Assembly (NCBI GenBank): GCA_035637115.1
Contig: DASPXV010000197.1
Span: 1 to 64,000 of the forward strand
Length of the DNA: 64,000 nt
Reading direction: 5' to 3'
DNA from: JAICSD01 sp035637115
Lineage (GTDB): Bacteria > Acidobacteriota > Vicinamibacteria > Vicinamibacterales > 2-12-FULL-66-21
Part shown: positions 26,795 through 35,280 of the stretch, piece after piece
Layout: every line of letters begins with the position of its first letter
Position numbering within the stretch: position 1 is the first letter of the stretch
Translations under genes and position numbers: made by a program
The notes under the pieces: model-generated
The model's input: the letters and a program-made list of their open reading frames with translations, nothing else
Databases searched by the model: none
What the model was told of the DNA's origin: nothing

Positions 26795-27664
26795 TTACTG
26801 CATGCTCCGAAGCTTCGCGACGGCCCGATTCAGCGATCGCTGTTTCTTCCGCATGTCGGCCCACACATCGCCCGCTTTTTTGATGCGTGCCGGCATATTC
26901 CGAAGCGTGAACGCGGAAGGACCGATATCCCCCTTGATGACTTCGTCCCACGTGCAAGGCGCAGACACCGGCGCCCCGGGCTTTGCGCGCACCGCGTAGG
27001 CCGCGGCAAACGTCGCGCTGTAATCGTTGCGTCCCGTGTCGACGAGAATCCGTCCGGCGCGATCCTTCTTGTGAAACTCCAGCGTGAGCTCTTTCGGATA
27101 GCGCTTCACGAGCAGCCGCGCGACGCCATGCGCGAAGCTCGCTGCTTCACCCATGGCTGTGCTGCCGTCCAGCGACGTGACGATGTGAAAGCCCTTCGAC
27201 CCCGACGTCTTGATCCAGCAGGGCAGCCCGAGCTCGTCGAGCAGATCGCGGAGCGCAACGGCAGCCGCGCGCAACATGTCGGGATCATCCCGCGAAGGAT
27301 CGAGATCGAACACGCCGACGTCCGGGTGCATCAGGTCGGGCGCCCGCGAGACCCACACGTGCGGTGTGATCGTGTTCTGGTTTGTAATCCAGAGCAGCGA
27401 TTTCACGTCGGTGACGAGCGGATGATGGACGACGCCGTCCTTCTTCGGGACTTCCACCCGTTTCAGCCACGAGGGAAAACCCTTGGATACGTCTTTCTGC
27501 CAGAACCCCTTTGCCCCGATGCCCGCCGGATAGCGCTCCATCGTGACCGGCCGATTGCGGATATGGGGCAGCATCACCGGCGCGACCGCTTCGTAATAAG
27601 CGGCAAGATCCCCTTTCGTGATGCCGTCGGCGGGGAACAGCACTTTCTCGGGATGCGTGATCAT
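26795..27664 (-). CDS. ligD: LigD-type NHEJ polymerase/primase domain protein
   Basis: 289 residues from ATG 27664, overlapping the ligase stop by 4 bp (ATGA). It opens with ITHPEKVLFPADGITKGDLA, the start of the LigD polymerase (PolDom, AEP primase fold). Key motifs: FDLDPS (metal-binding Asp pair), TSGSKGFHIVT (the S-G-x-G-x-H motif) and DYSATFAAAYAVRAKPGAPV (late conserved block with Pro-rich gap). It fills and extends ends with ribonucleotides during non-homologous end joining. Here it is encoded separately from the ligase; no Ku or 3'-phosphoesterase domain lies in the window. Confidence 0.92.
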   Translation of the reverse strand: MITHPEKVLFPADGITKGDLAAYYEAVAPVMLPHIRNRPVTMERYPAGIGAKGFWQKDVSKGFPSWLKRVEVPKKDGVVHHPLVTDVKSLLWITNQNTITPHVWVSRAPDLMHPDVGVFDLDPSRDDPDMLRAAAVALRDLLDELGLPCWIKTSGSKGFHIVTSLDGSTAMGEAASFAHGVARLLVKRYPKELTLEFHKKDRAGRILVDTGRNDYSATFAAAYAVRAKPGAPVSAPCTWDEVIKGDIGPSAFTLRNMPARIKKAGDVWADMRKKQRSLNRAVAKLRSMQ

Positions 27665-28455
27665 GAGACCACTCGCAGCAGCCGCGGGTGACGGAGCTTT
27701 CCATGCGCGGTCCACTCGATAAAGGCGACGGAGACGACGATTTCCGGGCGCACCCAGTGCGCGCGCAGCCGCGGCAGCCCCTTGGACTTCGTGAACGGCG
27801 CCTTTGCGATCTCGATCACGTCCAGTCGTTTGCGCAGGTCGAGCAGCAGCTTGGTGTCGAAGCCCGTGCCGATCTTTCCGGCGAAGACGAACTCACCCTT
27901 GTCGTGATGGCCGACGAGGAGCGCACCGAGGCCCACGCGCGATCCCTGCGGATCGCTGAAGCCGCCTACGATGAACTCGTGGGTCAGCTCGCACTTCATC
28001 TTGAGCCAGTTCTTCGAGCGGCGATGTTCGTACGGCGAGTCCCGCCGCTTTGCGATGACGCCTTCCCAGCCTTCGGCGCACGCGCGATCCCACGGCGCCG
28101 GTCCGTCGAGCTCGGTCACGCGCTGGAGCGGCGCGCGAAGCGGAAGGGCGGCCAGCAACGCGCGGCGTGCTTCGAGAGGTTCTTTCGTCACGTTCCCGCC
28201 GTCGATCCAGATAACGTCGAAGACGTGATACGCGCTCTGGCGATCCCAGGTGATCTCGCCGTCAAGGATCGCGTCGCGAACGGGCAGCTTCGCGATCGCC
28301 TCTTCGATTGCCGGCAGGTTCTGCCGCAGGCGGTTCCGCGAAAACAACCGGACGTCGCGCCCCTGCTTGAACGCGAGGAGCCGGATGCCATCGAACTTCC
28401 GTTCGAACAGCCACTCCGGGCCGGTGAAGCGCTCCTGCGTGAGCGTGGCGGCCAT
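27661..28455 (-). CDS. ATP-dependent DNA ligase, LigD ligase-domain type
   Basis: 264 residues from ATG 28455. The adenylation motif ERKFDGIR places the catalytic Lys at residue 20. Motif III-like VFDVIWIDG, motif IV EGVIAKRRDSPYE, and motif V NWLKMKCELTHEFIVGGFSD are present, followed by an OB-fold ending FIEWTAHGKLRHPRLLRV. It seals breaks in the NHEJ pathway and is translationally coupled to the LigD-type polymerase gene. The codons just upstream of the ATG read PFPEWVEP in frame, a sequence normally inside this family, yet no start codon exists before the overlapping sugar dehydrogenase gene. The N-terminus therefore appears shortened or uses an unusual start. Confidence 0.88.
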   Translation of the reverse strand: MAATLTQERFTGPEWLFERKFDGIRLLAFKQGRDVRLFSRNRLRQNLPAIEEAIAKLPVRDAILDGEITWDRQSAYHVFDVIWIDGGNVTKEPLEARRALLAALPLRAPLQRVTELDGPAPWDRACAEGWEGVIAKRRDSPYEHRRSKNWLKMKCELTHEFIVGGFSDPQGSRVGLGALLVGHHDKGEFVFAGKIGTGFDTKLLLDLRKRLDVIEIAKAPFTKSKGLPRLRAHWVRPEIVVSVAFIEWTAHGKLRHPRLLRVVS

Positions 28456-28496
28456 CGGCTCGACCCATTCAGGGAACGGCGTATCTGCCTCCCCGA

Positions 28497-29723
28497 CTAC
28501 TTCTTTGGAACGAGTTTGAGAATCCGGCCCTTGTCGTTGTCCGTCAGCAGGTAGAGCGCACCGTCAGGCCCCTGCCGCACGTCGCGAATCCGTTCGCGGT
28601 TTGGTTGCAGGTCGGTCAGCAGCCGCTCTTCGCCCGTCACGCGGTCCCCCTTCACATCAAGGCGCACCAGGTTCGTTGAGGCCAGTCCGCCGATGAAGAG
28701 GCTGCCTTTCCATTCGGGAAACAGGGTGCCCGTGTAGAACACCATGCCGCTCGGGGCGATGACCGGATCCCAGTAGTAGATCGGCTGCTCCATCCCTTGC
28801 TTCGCGGTGATGCCACCGGTGATCCGTCCACCCTGGTACTCGATCCCGTACGCGACCGTCGGCCAGCCGTAGTCTTTTCCCTTGCGCACGATGTTGATCT
28901 CATCGCCTCCGCGTGTGCCGTGCTCGACTTCCCAGAGTTCTCCGGTTGTCGGGTGCAGCATTGCGGCCTGCACGTTGCGGTGGCCGATCGACCAGATCTC
29001 CGGTCGCACACCTGGTTTGCCGACGAACGGATTGTCCCTCGGCACCGTGCCGTCGTCATTCAGCCGCACGATCTTGCCGAGCAGGCTGTTCATCCGCTGC
29101 GCCTGCATGCGGCCCGGCGTGATCGAGCGCTCCCCCTGCGTCACGAACAGTGTGCCGTCGCGGTTCCACACCAGGCGGCTGCCATAGTGCATCGTGGACT
29201 CCATCGAGGGCACTTGGTGATAAATCACCTGCACGTCTTCGATGCGCGGCTCCGCGCCATCGACGAACTTGCCGCGCGCCACGGCCGTGTTGGTCAGTCC
29301 TCCTTCGCGCGGCTCCGAGAAGCTCCAGTAGATCAGTTGATTCGAGGCGAAGCGCGGATGCAGCGAGACGTCCAGTAAGCCTCCCTGATTGCGCGTGTCG
29401 GTCGGAGGAATGCCCGCGACAGGGGGTGAGAGTTGCCCATCGGTCGAGACCACGCGCAGGCGGCCCATCTTCTCAGTGACGAGCATCTTTCCTGACGGGA
29501 GGAAGGCGAGGCCCCACGGCTTGTCGAGTCCCTCGGCAAACGTGACCACGTCGAAGCCCACGTTGGTCTTGTGCTCGGGGGCGCGCGTCTGGCCGGGAAA
29601 CGCGGGGTGCTGGTTAGGGGCGTTCGGCGGATGCGGATCCACGCCCGCCGGTTGTTGCGCGTTGAGCTGGCAGGCGGCGCCTGCAACCAGCAGGCCCATC
29701 GCGAGAGCTGCGCTCTTGACCAT
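28497..29723 (-). CDS. Secreted PQQ-dependent sugar dehydrogenase (YliI/Asd-like)
   Basis: 408 residues from ATG 29723. Signal peptide MVKSAALAMGLLVAGAACQ contains a possible lipobox-like Cys. The six-bladed propeller of soluble aldose dehydrogenases follows: FAEGLDKPWGLAFLPSGKML, DTRNQGGLLDVSLHPRFASN, HYGSRLVWNRDGTLFVTQGE, WSIGHRNVQAAMLHPTTGE, HGTRGGDEINIVRKGKDYGW and YWDPVIAPSGMVFYTG. The His in the QGGLLDV region and GHRN match the family's PQQ/calcium site. It oxidises aldoses in the periplasm. The in-frame extension upstream to 30179 has no coding character and runs antisense to the methyltransferase. Confidence 0.9.
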   Translation of the reverse strand: MVKSAALAMGLLVAGAACQLNAQQPAGVDPHPPNAPNQHPAFPGQTRAPEHKTNVGFDVVTFAEGLDKPWGLAFLPSGKMLVTEKMGRLRVVSTDGQLSPPVAGIPPTDTRNQGGLLDVSLHPRFASNQLIYWSFSEPREGGLTNTAVARGKFVDGAEPRIEDVQVIYHQVPSMESTMHYGSRLVWNRDGTLFVTQGERSITPGRMQAQRMNSLLGKIVRLNDDGTVPRDNPFVGKPGVRPEIWSIGHRNVQAAMLHPTTGELWEVEHGTRGGDEINIVRKGKDYGWPTVAYGIEYQGGRITGGITAKQGMEQPIYYWDPVIAPSGMVFYTGTLFPEWKGSLFIGGLASTNLVRLDVKGDRVTGEERLLTDLQPNRERIRDVRQGPDGALYLLTDNDKGRILKLVPKK

Positions 29724-29773
29724 GACGGCGATCTTATCGCGTCCGAACTTCAGAGACACGGTAGCATCGCGCG

Positions 29774-30433
29774 GTGACGTTCTCTCATGCTTCGCGCGGC
29801 CGGCTGACCACGCGCGACCTGGGGCGGTTTGCCGGTGACACGCTGTTCGATCGGATTGCCCGCGCCGTCTGCCAGGCCGGCTGTCTGCCACGCAAGGAAC
29901 TTTATGAAGCGTGGGAGATCGCGCGGCGCGCTCGACGTCTCTTCCGCGGCGGGCGCGTCGTGGACTTCGGCGGCGGCCACGGACTGCTCGCCCACGTGAT
30001 GTTGATCCTTGACGACTCATCGCCGGGGGCGCTTGTCGTCGACAAGGAGACGCCGCCATGCGCGATCGCGCTGCAGGATGCGCTGGTGACTGCGTGGCCG
30101 CGATTGTCAGGACGCGTCGTACGGTTCGAAGGGGATCTCGAGCAGGTCGATCTGCATTCACCGGACGTTGTGGTGGCAAGCCATGCCTGCGGCCGATTGA
30201 CCGACGTTGTCATCGATCGGGCATGTGCTGCGGGGGCATCGCTCGCGATTCTGCCGTGCTGTCACGATCTGGAGGCGTGCGATGCAGCGGGCCTCGAGGG
30301 ATGGATGGACGAAGCGCTGGCGATCGATGCGGTCCGTGCGCTGCGGCTGCGCGCGCGGGGCTACCGCATCTGGACGCAGGCGATTCCCGCGGAGATCACG
30401 CCGAAGAACCGGCTGCTGCTCGCGGCGCCTTAG
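29774..30433 (+). CDS. SAM-dependent methyltransferase, Methyltransf_32 (GSTCD/METTL25)-like
   Basis: 219 residues from GTG 29774. The SAM loop is VVDFGGGHGLLAHVMLI. The pattern VVVASHACGRLTDVVIDRA followed by LAILPCCHDLE is typical of the Methyltransf_32 group, in which a 'H-CG--TD' stretch and a 'PCC' motif recur. The protein is cytosolic with no signal sequence. The substrate is unknown; eukaryotic relatives act on proteins or RNA. It is divergent from the PQQ sugar dehydrogenase (50 bp between starts). Its TAG stop codon forms the outer edge of the structured repeat at 30431-30594. Confidence 0.75.
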   Translation: MTFSHASRGRLTTRDLGRFAGDTLFDRIARAVCQAGCLPRKELYEAWEIARRARRLFRGGRVVDFGGGHGLLAHVMLILDDSSPGALVVDKETPPCAIALQDALVTAWPRLSGRVVRFEGDLEQVDLHSPDVVVASHACGRLTDVVIDRACAAGASLAILPCCHDLEACDAAGLEGWMDEALAIDAVRALRLRARGYRIWTQAIPAEITPKNRLLLAAP

Positions 30434-30594
30434 CAGCCCGTGGTGAAAGTCTGGCGTTGCACCGAGACGGGCGAGGCGCCCCGCCGGCAAGGCGCGACGA
30501 CCGAGAATACCGGGAGTATTTGAGCGAGGAGCAACGCAGCCGGCGGGGATGGATCGACGGTCGAATGCAGCCAGCCTTTCACCACGGGCTGCTA
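30431..30594. repeat. Structured 164-bp inverted-repeat element, copy B
   Basis: The ends are inverted repeats of 24 bp with one mismatch (30431-30454 and 30571-30594; outer part TAGCAGCCCGTGGTGAAAG). Inside, CCCCGCCGGC (30479-30488) pairs with 30539-30548, and an apical hairpin AATAC-CGGGA-GTATT occupies 30506-30520. The core GGCAAGGCGCGACGACCGAG (30486-30505) is identical to 30 kb away in copy A (60522-60541), although the terminal repeats of the two copies differ. Its left TAG is the stop codon of the methyltransferase gene; its right end abuts the stop of the convergent gene at 30595. It may act as a bidirectional terminator or be a small non-autonomous mobile element. Confidence 0.85.
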
Positions 30595-31920
30595 CTAGCG
30601 GTTGAACGGCCGCTCCTGGATCCAGCTGAAGCCGCGATTGAGCAGGAGGAAGTTGCTGCGATCGTACAGGTGCAGGTCGAACCGCACCTTGTGTCCATCC
30701 ATTTCACCCTCGAGGACCATCCGATCCGGCGCCTGCTGCTGGATGGCAAACCGGGCCCCCCAGTTCTTGTCCGCAGCGTTCGTCAGGGCGAGCGTCTTTG
30801 CGTTCATGTCCGCTTTCGCGCCGTATACCTGGAATGAATCGTCCATGCGCTGGAACGAGATCGATGTCGGGTTCTGGAAAATCAAGCGGCGCCAGCGTCC
30901 GTAATCGCCGATCAGTCCGGCGCGGAGCACGCCATCCACCTGCATTTCTTCCACGTTCCAGATACCGTACAGCGGAGACTTGGGCGCGCCGCCGCCTCGC
31001 TGCATCCAGGCCTGTCGCGCGCTGTACAGGTTCATACCGATGATGTAGGCCGCGAATGCGAGTTGCAGCGCCATCGCGAGGCGGCGCGGCCTCGCGACCA
31101 CGATCGCCGATACCAGCCGCCGCACCTCCGGCGCCAGCAGGACGAGGCACATGACGATCAGGTGAAACGAGAAGAGTTTCACCGGTACGTCGTAGGTCAT
31201 GTTCAACGTGAAGATCTGGATCGAGTCGGCGAGCACCACCAGCGCGCCCAGTACCGCCAGCGGTGGCACGAACAGCAGTACTGCGCCGGTGAGCTCCGCA
31301 AACCCGGCGAACCGTTCGTAGGGGAACGACGCGCCGACCGAATACCAGAGCACGCCCATCGGCGAGAAGTTGCCGAACGGTTCCACGAGACGCTGCAGGC
31401 TCGGCGCCGGCATCTGCAGCGGGATCGCCTTGACCATACCGTATCCGATCATCGTCGCGCCAACCGCGAACCGCAGAAAAATCCGGAACCATTTGTTCAA
31501 TCGCACGTAGTTCGCGCGCTTGCGGTCGGCGATCGACCACGCGGCACTCACCGCGACAGCGAAGACGAGCAGACAGAATGCGTGGACCCAGTCGACCGTC
31601 TTGTCGCCGCTCCCGGTGTTGATTGTCATGAACGGCGTGGTGACCTTGAAGACGTGCGTCGCGGTCCAGGACACGACCCCCTTCATGTAGCCCGTCGCGC
31701 CGAGATTCGGCAGGTTGCCGACCGGCAGGATCAACAGGCCTCCGAGCATCTGCGTGGTCAGCACGTACAGGCTGATGTAAACAAACGTCAGCCGAAAAGC
31801 GATCCGGGTCGCGAGGCGCCAGGGGACCTGCTGATCGTAAAAGACCGTGGGCTCCTGTTCCGCGGGAACTGCGTCCACCGGCGGCGTATCGATAGTCCTG
31901 AGGTCGAGCATGCGCGGCAT
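30595..31920 (-). CDS. DoxX-like multi-pass membrane protein
   Basis: About 441 residues from ATG 31920 (ATG 31911 is also possible). The N-terminus is soluble (MPRMLDLRTIDTPPVD). Membrane segments follow: FRLTFVYISLYVLTTQML, FCLLVFAVAVSAAWSIAD, FLRFAVGATMIGYGMVKAIP (the DoxX-like helix), FAELTGAVLLFVPPLAVLGA, SFHLIVMCLVLLAPEV and LAFAAYIIGMNLYSA. The last ~110 residues are a soluble beta domain (YGIWNVEEMQVDGVLRAG ... KVRFDLHLYDRSNFLLLNRG). The family occurs widely in Acidobacteria and Bacteroidota as a hypothetical protein; function unknown. It is divergent from the DUF305 gene with only 26 bp between starts. Confidence 0.75.
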   Translation of the reverse strand: MPRMLDLRTIDTPPVDAVPAEQEPTVFYDQQVPWRLATRIAFRLTFVYISLYVLTTQMLGGLLILPVGNLPNLGATGYMKGVVSWTATHVFKVTTPFMTINTGSGDKTVDWVHAFCLLVFAVAVSAAWSIADRKRANYVRLNKWFRIFLRFAVGATMIGYGMVKAIPLQMPAPSLQRLVEPFGNFSPMGVLWYSVGASFPYERFAGFAELTGAVLLFVPPLAVLGALVVLADSIQIFTLNMTYDVPVKLFSFHLIVMCLVLLAPEVRRLVSAIVVARPRRLAMALQLAFAAYIIGMNLYSARQAWMQRGGGAPKSPLYGIWNVEEMQVDGVLRAGLIGDYGRWRRLIFQNPTSISFQRMDDSFQVYGAKADMNAKTLALTNAADKNWGARFAIQQQAPDRMVLEGEMDGHKVRFDLHLYDRSNFLLLNRGFSWIQERPFNR

Positions 31921-31946
31921 ACTACAATGACCGGCTGGACCGGTCC

Positions 31947-32609
31947 ATGACCAGATTCCGCGCAATTTCCGCCGCCATCGTCATACTCGGCGCGGCCGCC
32001 GTGGCCTCCTGCGGTGCCTCCACCGCGGCCAATGGGCCAGCGATCGTCCAACCGGGCGCGCCCGGCGAAGCAAGCAAGATCGTCCAGGCGGAGCAGGCTC
32101 GCGATCTCTCGAAGGTGCAGTTCACGCCCGCCGACGCGAAGTTCATGCAGGGCATGATTCACCACCACGCGCAGGCCGTGGACATGACGCAGCTTCTTGC
32201 CACGCGCACGAACAGCGAGGACATGAAGAAACTCGCGCTGCGCATCGAGCTCTCGCAGAACGACGAGATGAAGATGATGCGGCGCTGGCTCGCCGTGCGC
32301 GGACAGGAAGTGCCGGGCGAGCACGCGCATCACATGCCGGGGGCGCCAATGATGCCTGGCATGCTGAGCGCCGACGAGATGGTGCGTCTGGCCGCTGCGA
32401 AAGGCACCGAATTCGATCGGCTCTTCCTCGAAGGCATGATCAAGCACCACGCCGGCGCGCTGACGATGGTGCAGGAACTGTTTGCGACGCCAGGCGCGGG
32501 GCAGGACTCTGAAATCTACGCGTTCGCATCGGATGTCGACGCGGATCAGCGGATGGAAATCGATCGCATGGCCGCGATGCTCGCCGCCATCAAGGAGCAA
32601 AAGAAATGA
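31947..32609 (+). CDS. DUF305 lipoprotein (CopM-like, His/Met-rich)
   Basis: 220 residues. The N-terminal MTRFRAISAAIVILGAAAV with VASCGAS is a lipoprotein signal with the Cys in a lipobox. Two DUF305 four-helix repeats each carry a metal-type motif: FMQGMIHHHAQAVDMTQLL and FLEGMIKHHAGALTMVQEL. Between them is a Met/His-rich loop (HAHHMPGAPMMPGM). DUF305 proteins such as CopM bind copper in the periplasm. The stop overlaps the start of the LVIVD-repeat gene by 4 bp (ATGA), so the two are made together, a pairing also seen elsewhere in bacteria. Confidence 0.9.
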   Translation: MTRFRAISAAIVILGAAAVASCGASTAANGPAIVQPGAPGEASKIVQAEQARDLSKVQFTPADAKFMQGMIHHHAQAVDMTQLLATRTNSEDMKKLALRIELSQNDEMKMMRRWLAVRGQEVPGEHAHHMPGAPMMPGMLSADEMVRLAAAKGTEFDRLFLEGMIKHHAGALTMVQELFATPGAGQDSEIYAFASDVDADQRMEIDRMAAMLAAIKEQKK

Positions 32610-34543
32610 AACGGGTCAGTGCAAGTGTGGTTGCCGTGTCAGCCGCGATCCTGGCGTTCACGATTCAGGGACGCGCGCAGGACAAGCCCGCGGCAGCGCT
32701 GTCGAACGATCCGCGCAGCACGCTGAAGCCGGGTTTCCGCGACGCCGGCCACGTGGCGCGGAACATCGAGCTCGTTGCGACGATGCCGAAGCCGTCGGGA
32801 TTCTTCGATCCGAAGCAGCCCGCCGGATCGCCGGCTCCGCCCCGGACCACGCCCGCGCCGCCGGGCGCGCAGCCGAGTGCGCCGGCCACGACGACGACGA
32901 CAACCACGACGGACGCGCCGGCTACTCCCGCGCCGGCTACTCCCGCGCCGACTACGCCTGCGCCGCCGCCGAGCCAGGGGTTGAACTTCTCGAACTCTGA
33001 TCTCGCGTTCCGCAAGGCGGACATGTTCATGGGCAACTTCAACGGGTTCAACACCTACGACATCGAGACGCCGAAGAAACCGCGGCTGCTTGCGTCCGTT
33101 GTCTGCCCCGGCGGACAAGGTGATATGTCCGTCTACGGAAACTTGTTGTTCATGTCAGTCGAGCAGACGCGCGGGCGCCTTGACTGCGGTACGCAGGGCG
33201 TGACCGAAACGGTCAGCAAGGAGCGCTTCCGCGGCGTCCGGATCTTCGACATCACCGACATCAGCAAGCCGAAGCAGATCGCCGCCATCCAGAGCTGCCG
33301 CGGTTCGCACACGCACACGCTCGTGACCGATCCCAACGACAAGGCGAACATCTACGTCTACGGCTCCGGGACCGGCGCCGTCAGGTCCGGCGACGAGCTC
33401 GAAGGCTGCTCGGGCAAGGGGCCCGACGAGGATCCGAACACCGCGCTGTTCAGCATCGACGTCATCAAGGTGCCGCTGGCCGCGCCCGAAAAGGCCGCGA
33501 TCGTGAACAAGCCGCGCATCTTTGCGGATCCCAAGAGCGGGGCGATTGCCGGACTGTGGCAAGGAGGAAGTCACGGCGAAGGCACGCAGTCGTCGCGGAT
33601 CACCAACCAGTGCCACGACATCACGGTGTTCCCCGAGGTCGGCCTTGCCGCGGGTGCGTGCGCGGGCAACGGCATCTTGCTGGACATTTCTGATCCGGTG
33701 CACCCCGTCAGACTCGATCAGGTGACCGACAAGAACTTCGCGTACTGGCATTCCGCGACGTTCAATAACGACGGTACCAAGGTCGTGTTCACAGACGAAT
33801 GGGGCGGTGGCACGCAGCCGCGCTGCCGCGCGACGGATCCACCGACGTGGGGCGCCGATGCCGTCTTCGACATCGTCGACAAGAAGCTGAAGTTCGGTGG
33901 CTATTACAAGATGCCGGCGCCGCAGGCGGACACGGAGAACTGCGTCGCGCACAACGGCTCGATCATTCCCGTTCCTGGCCGCGACATCATGGTGCAGGCG
34001 TGGTACCAGGGAGGCGTCTCCGTGTTCGACTTCAGCGATTCGACGAAGCCGATCGAGATTGCGTACTTCGATCGCGGCCCGATCGACGACAAGAACCTGA
34101 TCATCGGCGGCTACTGGTCCACGTACTGGTACAACGGCCGAATCTACGGATCCGAAATTTCCCGCGGCATCGACATCTTCCGGCTGCTGCCGAGCGAGTT
34201 CCTGACGCAGAACGAGATCGACGCCGCGGCGTCGGTGCGGCTCGACACGTTCAACGCGCAGATGCAGCCAAAGGTCACCTGGCCGCCGACGGTCACCGTC
34301 GCACACGCCTACCTCGACCAGCTGACGCGCAGCAAGGCGATCGATCCGGCCCGTGTCACGGCTATCAAGAGTGCGCTCGACAAGACTGTGAAAGACAAGG
34401 CTGCCAAGGGGGCCATCGATCAGCTCGATGCGCTTGCGAAGCAGCTCGATCAGGACGCCGGATCCGCGTCCGGCCGTGACGCCGATCGCCTGCGCGCGCT
34501 CGCGGCGACGCTGAAGGGACGCGCCACGCGGCTTCGTTCATAG
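32606..34543 (+). CDS. Secreted LVIVD-repeat propeller protein
   Basis: 645 residues with a signal peptide (VSASVVAVSAAILAFTIQG). After the N-terminal ~70 residues comes a low-complexity Pro/Thr/Ala segment that contains three copies of a 15-bp repeat at 32915-32959 (PATPA units). A propeller of LVIVD type follows: FNTYDIETPKKPRLLASV, VRIFDITDISKPKQIAAIQS, ILLDISDPVHPVRLDQV and VSVFDFSDSTKPIEIAYFD. The GSHTHTL and HGEGTQSSRITNQCHDI segments supply His residues that could bind metal. The last ~130 residues are helical. Function unknown; translational coupling to the DUF305 protein suggests a shared periplasmic task, perhaps with copper. Confidence 0.85.
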   Translation: MKRVSASVVAVSAAILAFTIQGRAQDKPAAALSNDPRSTLKPGFRDAGHVARNIELVATMPKPSGFFDPKQPAGSPAPPRTTPAPPGAQPSAPATTTTTTTTDAPATPAPATPAPTTPAPPPSQGLNFSNSDLAFRKADMFMGNFNGFNTYDIETPKKPRLLASVVCPGGQGDMSVYGNLLFMSVEQTRGRLDCGTQGVTETVSKERFRGVRIFDITDISKPKQIAAIQSCRGSHTHTLVTDPNDKANIYVYGSGTGAVRSGDELEGCSGKGPDEDPNTALFSIDVIKVPLAAPEKAAIVNKPRIFADPKSGAIAGLWQGGSHGEGTQSSRITNQCHDITVFPEVGLAAGACAGNGILLDISDPVHPVRLDQVTDKNFAYWHSATFNNDGTKVVFTDEWGGGTQPRCRATDPPTWGADAVFDIVDKKLKFGGYYKMPAPQADTENCVAHNGSIIPVPGRDIMVQAWYQGGVSVFDFSDSTKPIEIAYFDRGPIDDKNLIIGGYWSTYWYNGRIYGSEISRGIDIFRLLPSEFLTQNEIDAAASVRLDTFNAQMQPKVTWPPTVTVAHAYLDQLTRSKAIDPARVTAIKSALDKTVKDKAAKGAIDQLDALAKQLDQDAGSASGRDADRLRALAATLKGRATRLRS

Positions 34544-34553
34544 CGCGCATACC

Positions 34554-35248
34554 ATGTCCGCCGGAGTCGGAGATTCCTACGCTCTCTCCGGCGGCACAGA
34601 AACTCCGCCCCGATCGCTCTCGTCCGCGCTGAAGCGGATCGGTCCGGGCATCGTCCTCGCCTCCGCCATCGTCGGATCGTATTACCTGTGGTCGGCCGTG
34701 GGCGCAATCGACCTCGGCTACAGCACGAACGGCGTTTATTCCGTCAACGTTCGTGGCGAAATCCCGGGAGCGATCGCCCGCGCGGCGGACGCGCTTTCGG
34801 CGGATCCGCGCATCTCAGAGGTTGCGGTTACGGGCGGGAATCCACTGTTCATCGCCCTTAATGTCGCTGCGGCGCCCGCGGGTCTGCAGGCCGCTCGACC
34901 GACCCGCTACACCTTCGTGTCGCCGGAGTACTTCACGGTGCTTCAAATCCCGATCGCGCGAGGTCGCGCATTTCGCGCCGACGAAGCGCGGTCGGCCGCG
35001 CGCGTCGCCATTGTCAGCGAGGCCACCGCGCGGACGTTCTGGGCGGGCGCCGATCCGATCGGGCAGAGGATCGGCATCGAGCGACCGACGGGCCCACGCC
35101 TCGACGAACTCACCGGCTACAGCGAAGTTACGGTGGTCGGCACAGTGCGCGACGTCGTCAGCGGCATGATGGTCGAGGGCACCGACGCTGGACACATCTA
35201 CCTGGCGCCTTGGTTACGACCCCGAGACGTTCGAGGTGATTCCCCTCG
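34554..35248 (+). pseudogene. Chimeric remnant: Nramp-like N-terminus joined to an orphan-permease fragment
   Basis: From ATG 34554 the first ~42 codons (SSALKRIGPGIVLASAIVGS) resemble the N-terminus of Nramp-type metal transporters. At about 34680-34700 this changes to the second periplasmic region of a MacB/FtsX-like permease: GAIDLGYSTNGVYSVNVRG, TFVSPEYFTVLQIPIARGR and RVAIVSEATARTFWAGADPI. The homology stops near 35215 (HIYLAPWL), without the C-terminal FtsX helices. The frame then runs into the half repeat at 35249 and antisense to the fucosidase. Neither part can make a transporter, so this is a composite pseudogene from two deletions. The Nramp assignment is less sure than the permease one. 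Confidence 0.7.
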
Positions 35249-35280
35249 GAATGCAGCCAGTCTTTCACCACGGGCTGCTA
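35249..35280. repeat. Right-end half copy (C) of the structured inverted-repeat element
   Basis: These 32 bases match the right end of copy B (30563-30594), differing at one position in the core (CCAGTCTTTCACC against CCAGCCTTTCACC). No left end or internal core is present. It sits exactly between the broken permease remnant and the fucosidase gene, and its terminal CTA is, on the minus strand, the TAG stop codon of that gene (35278-35280). It marks a rearrangement or partial deletion involving the element. Confidence 0.75.

Noticed and set aside
30454..30537. A pseudoknot in repeat copy B (GCGTTGC with GCAACGC)
   Set aside because: The matching bases are not complementary in copy A, so there is no support beyond one copy.
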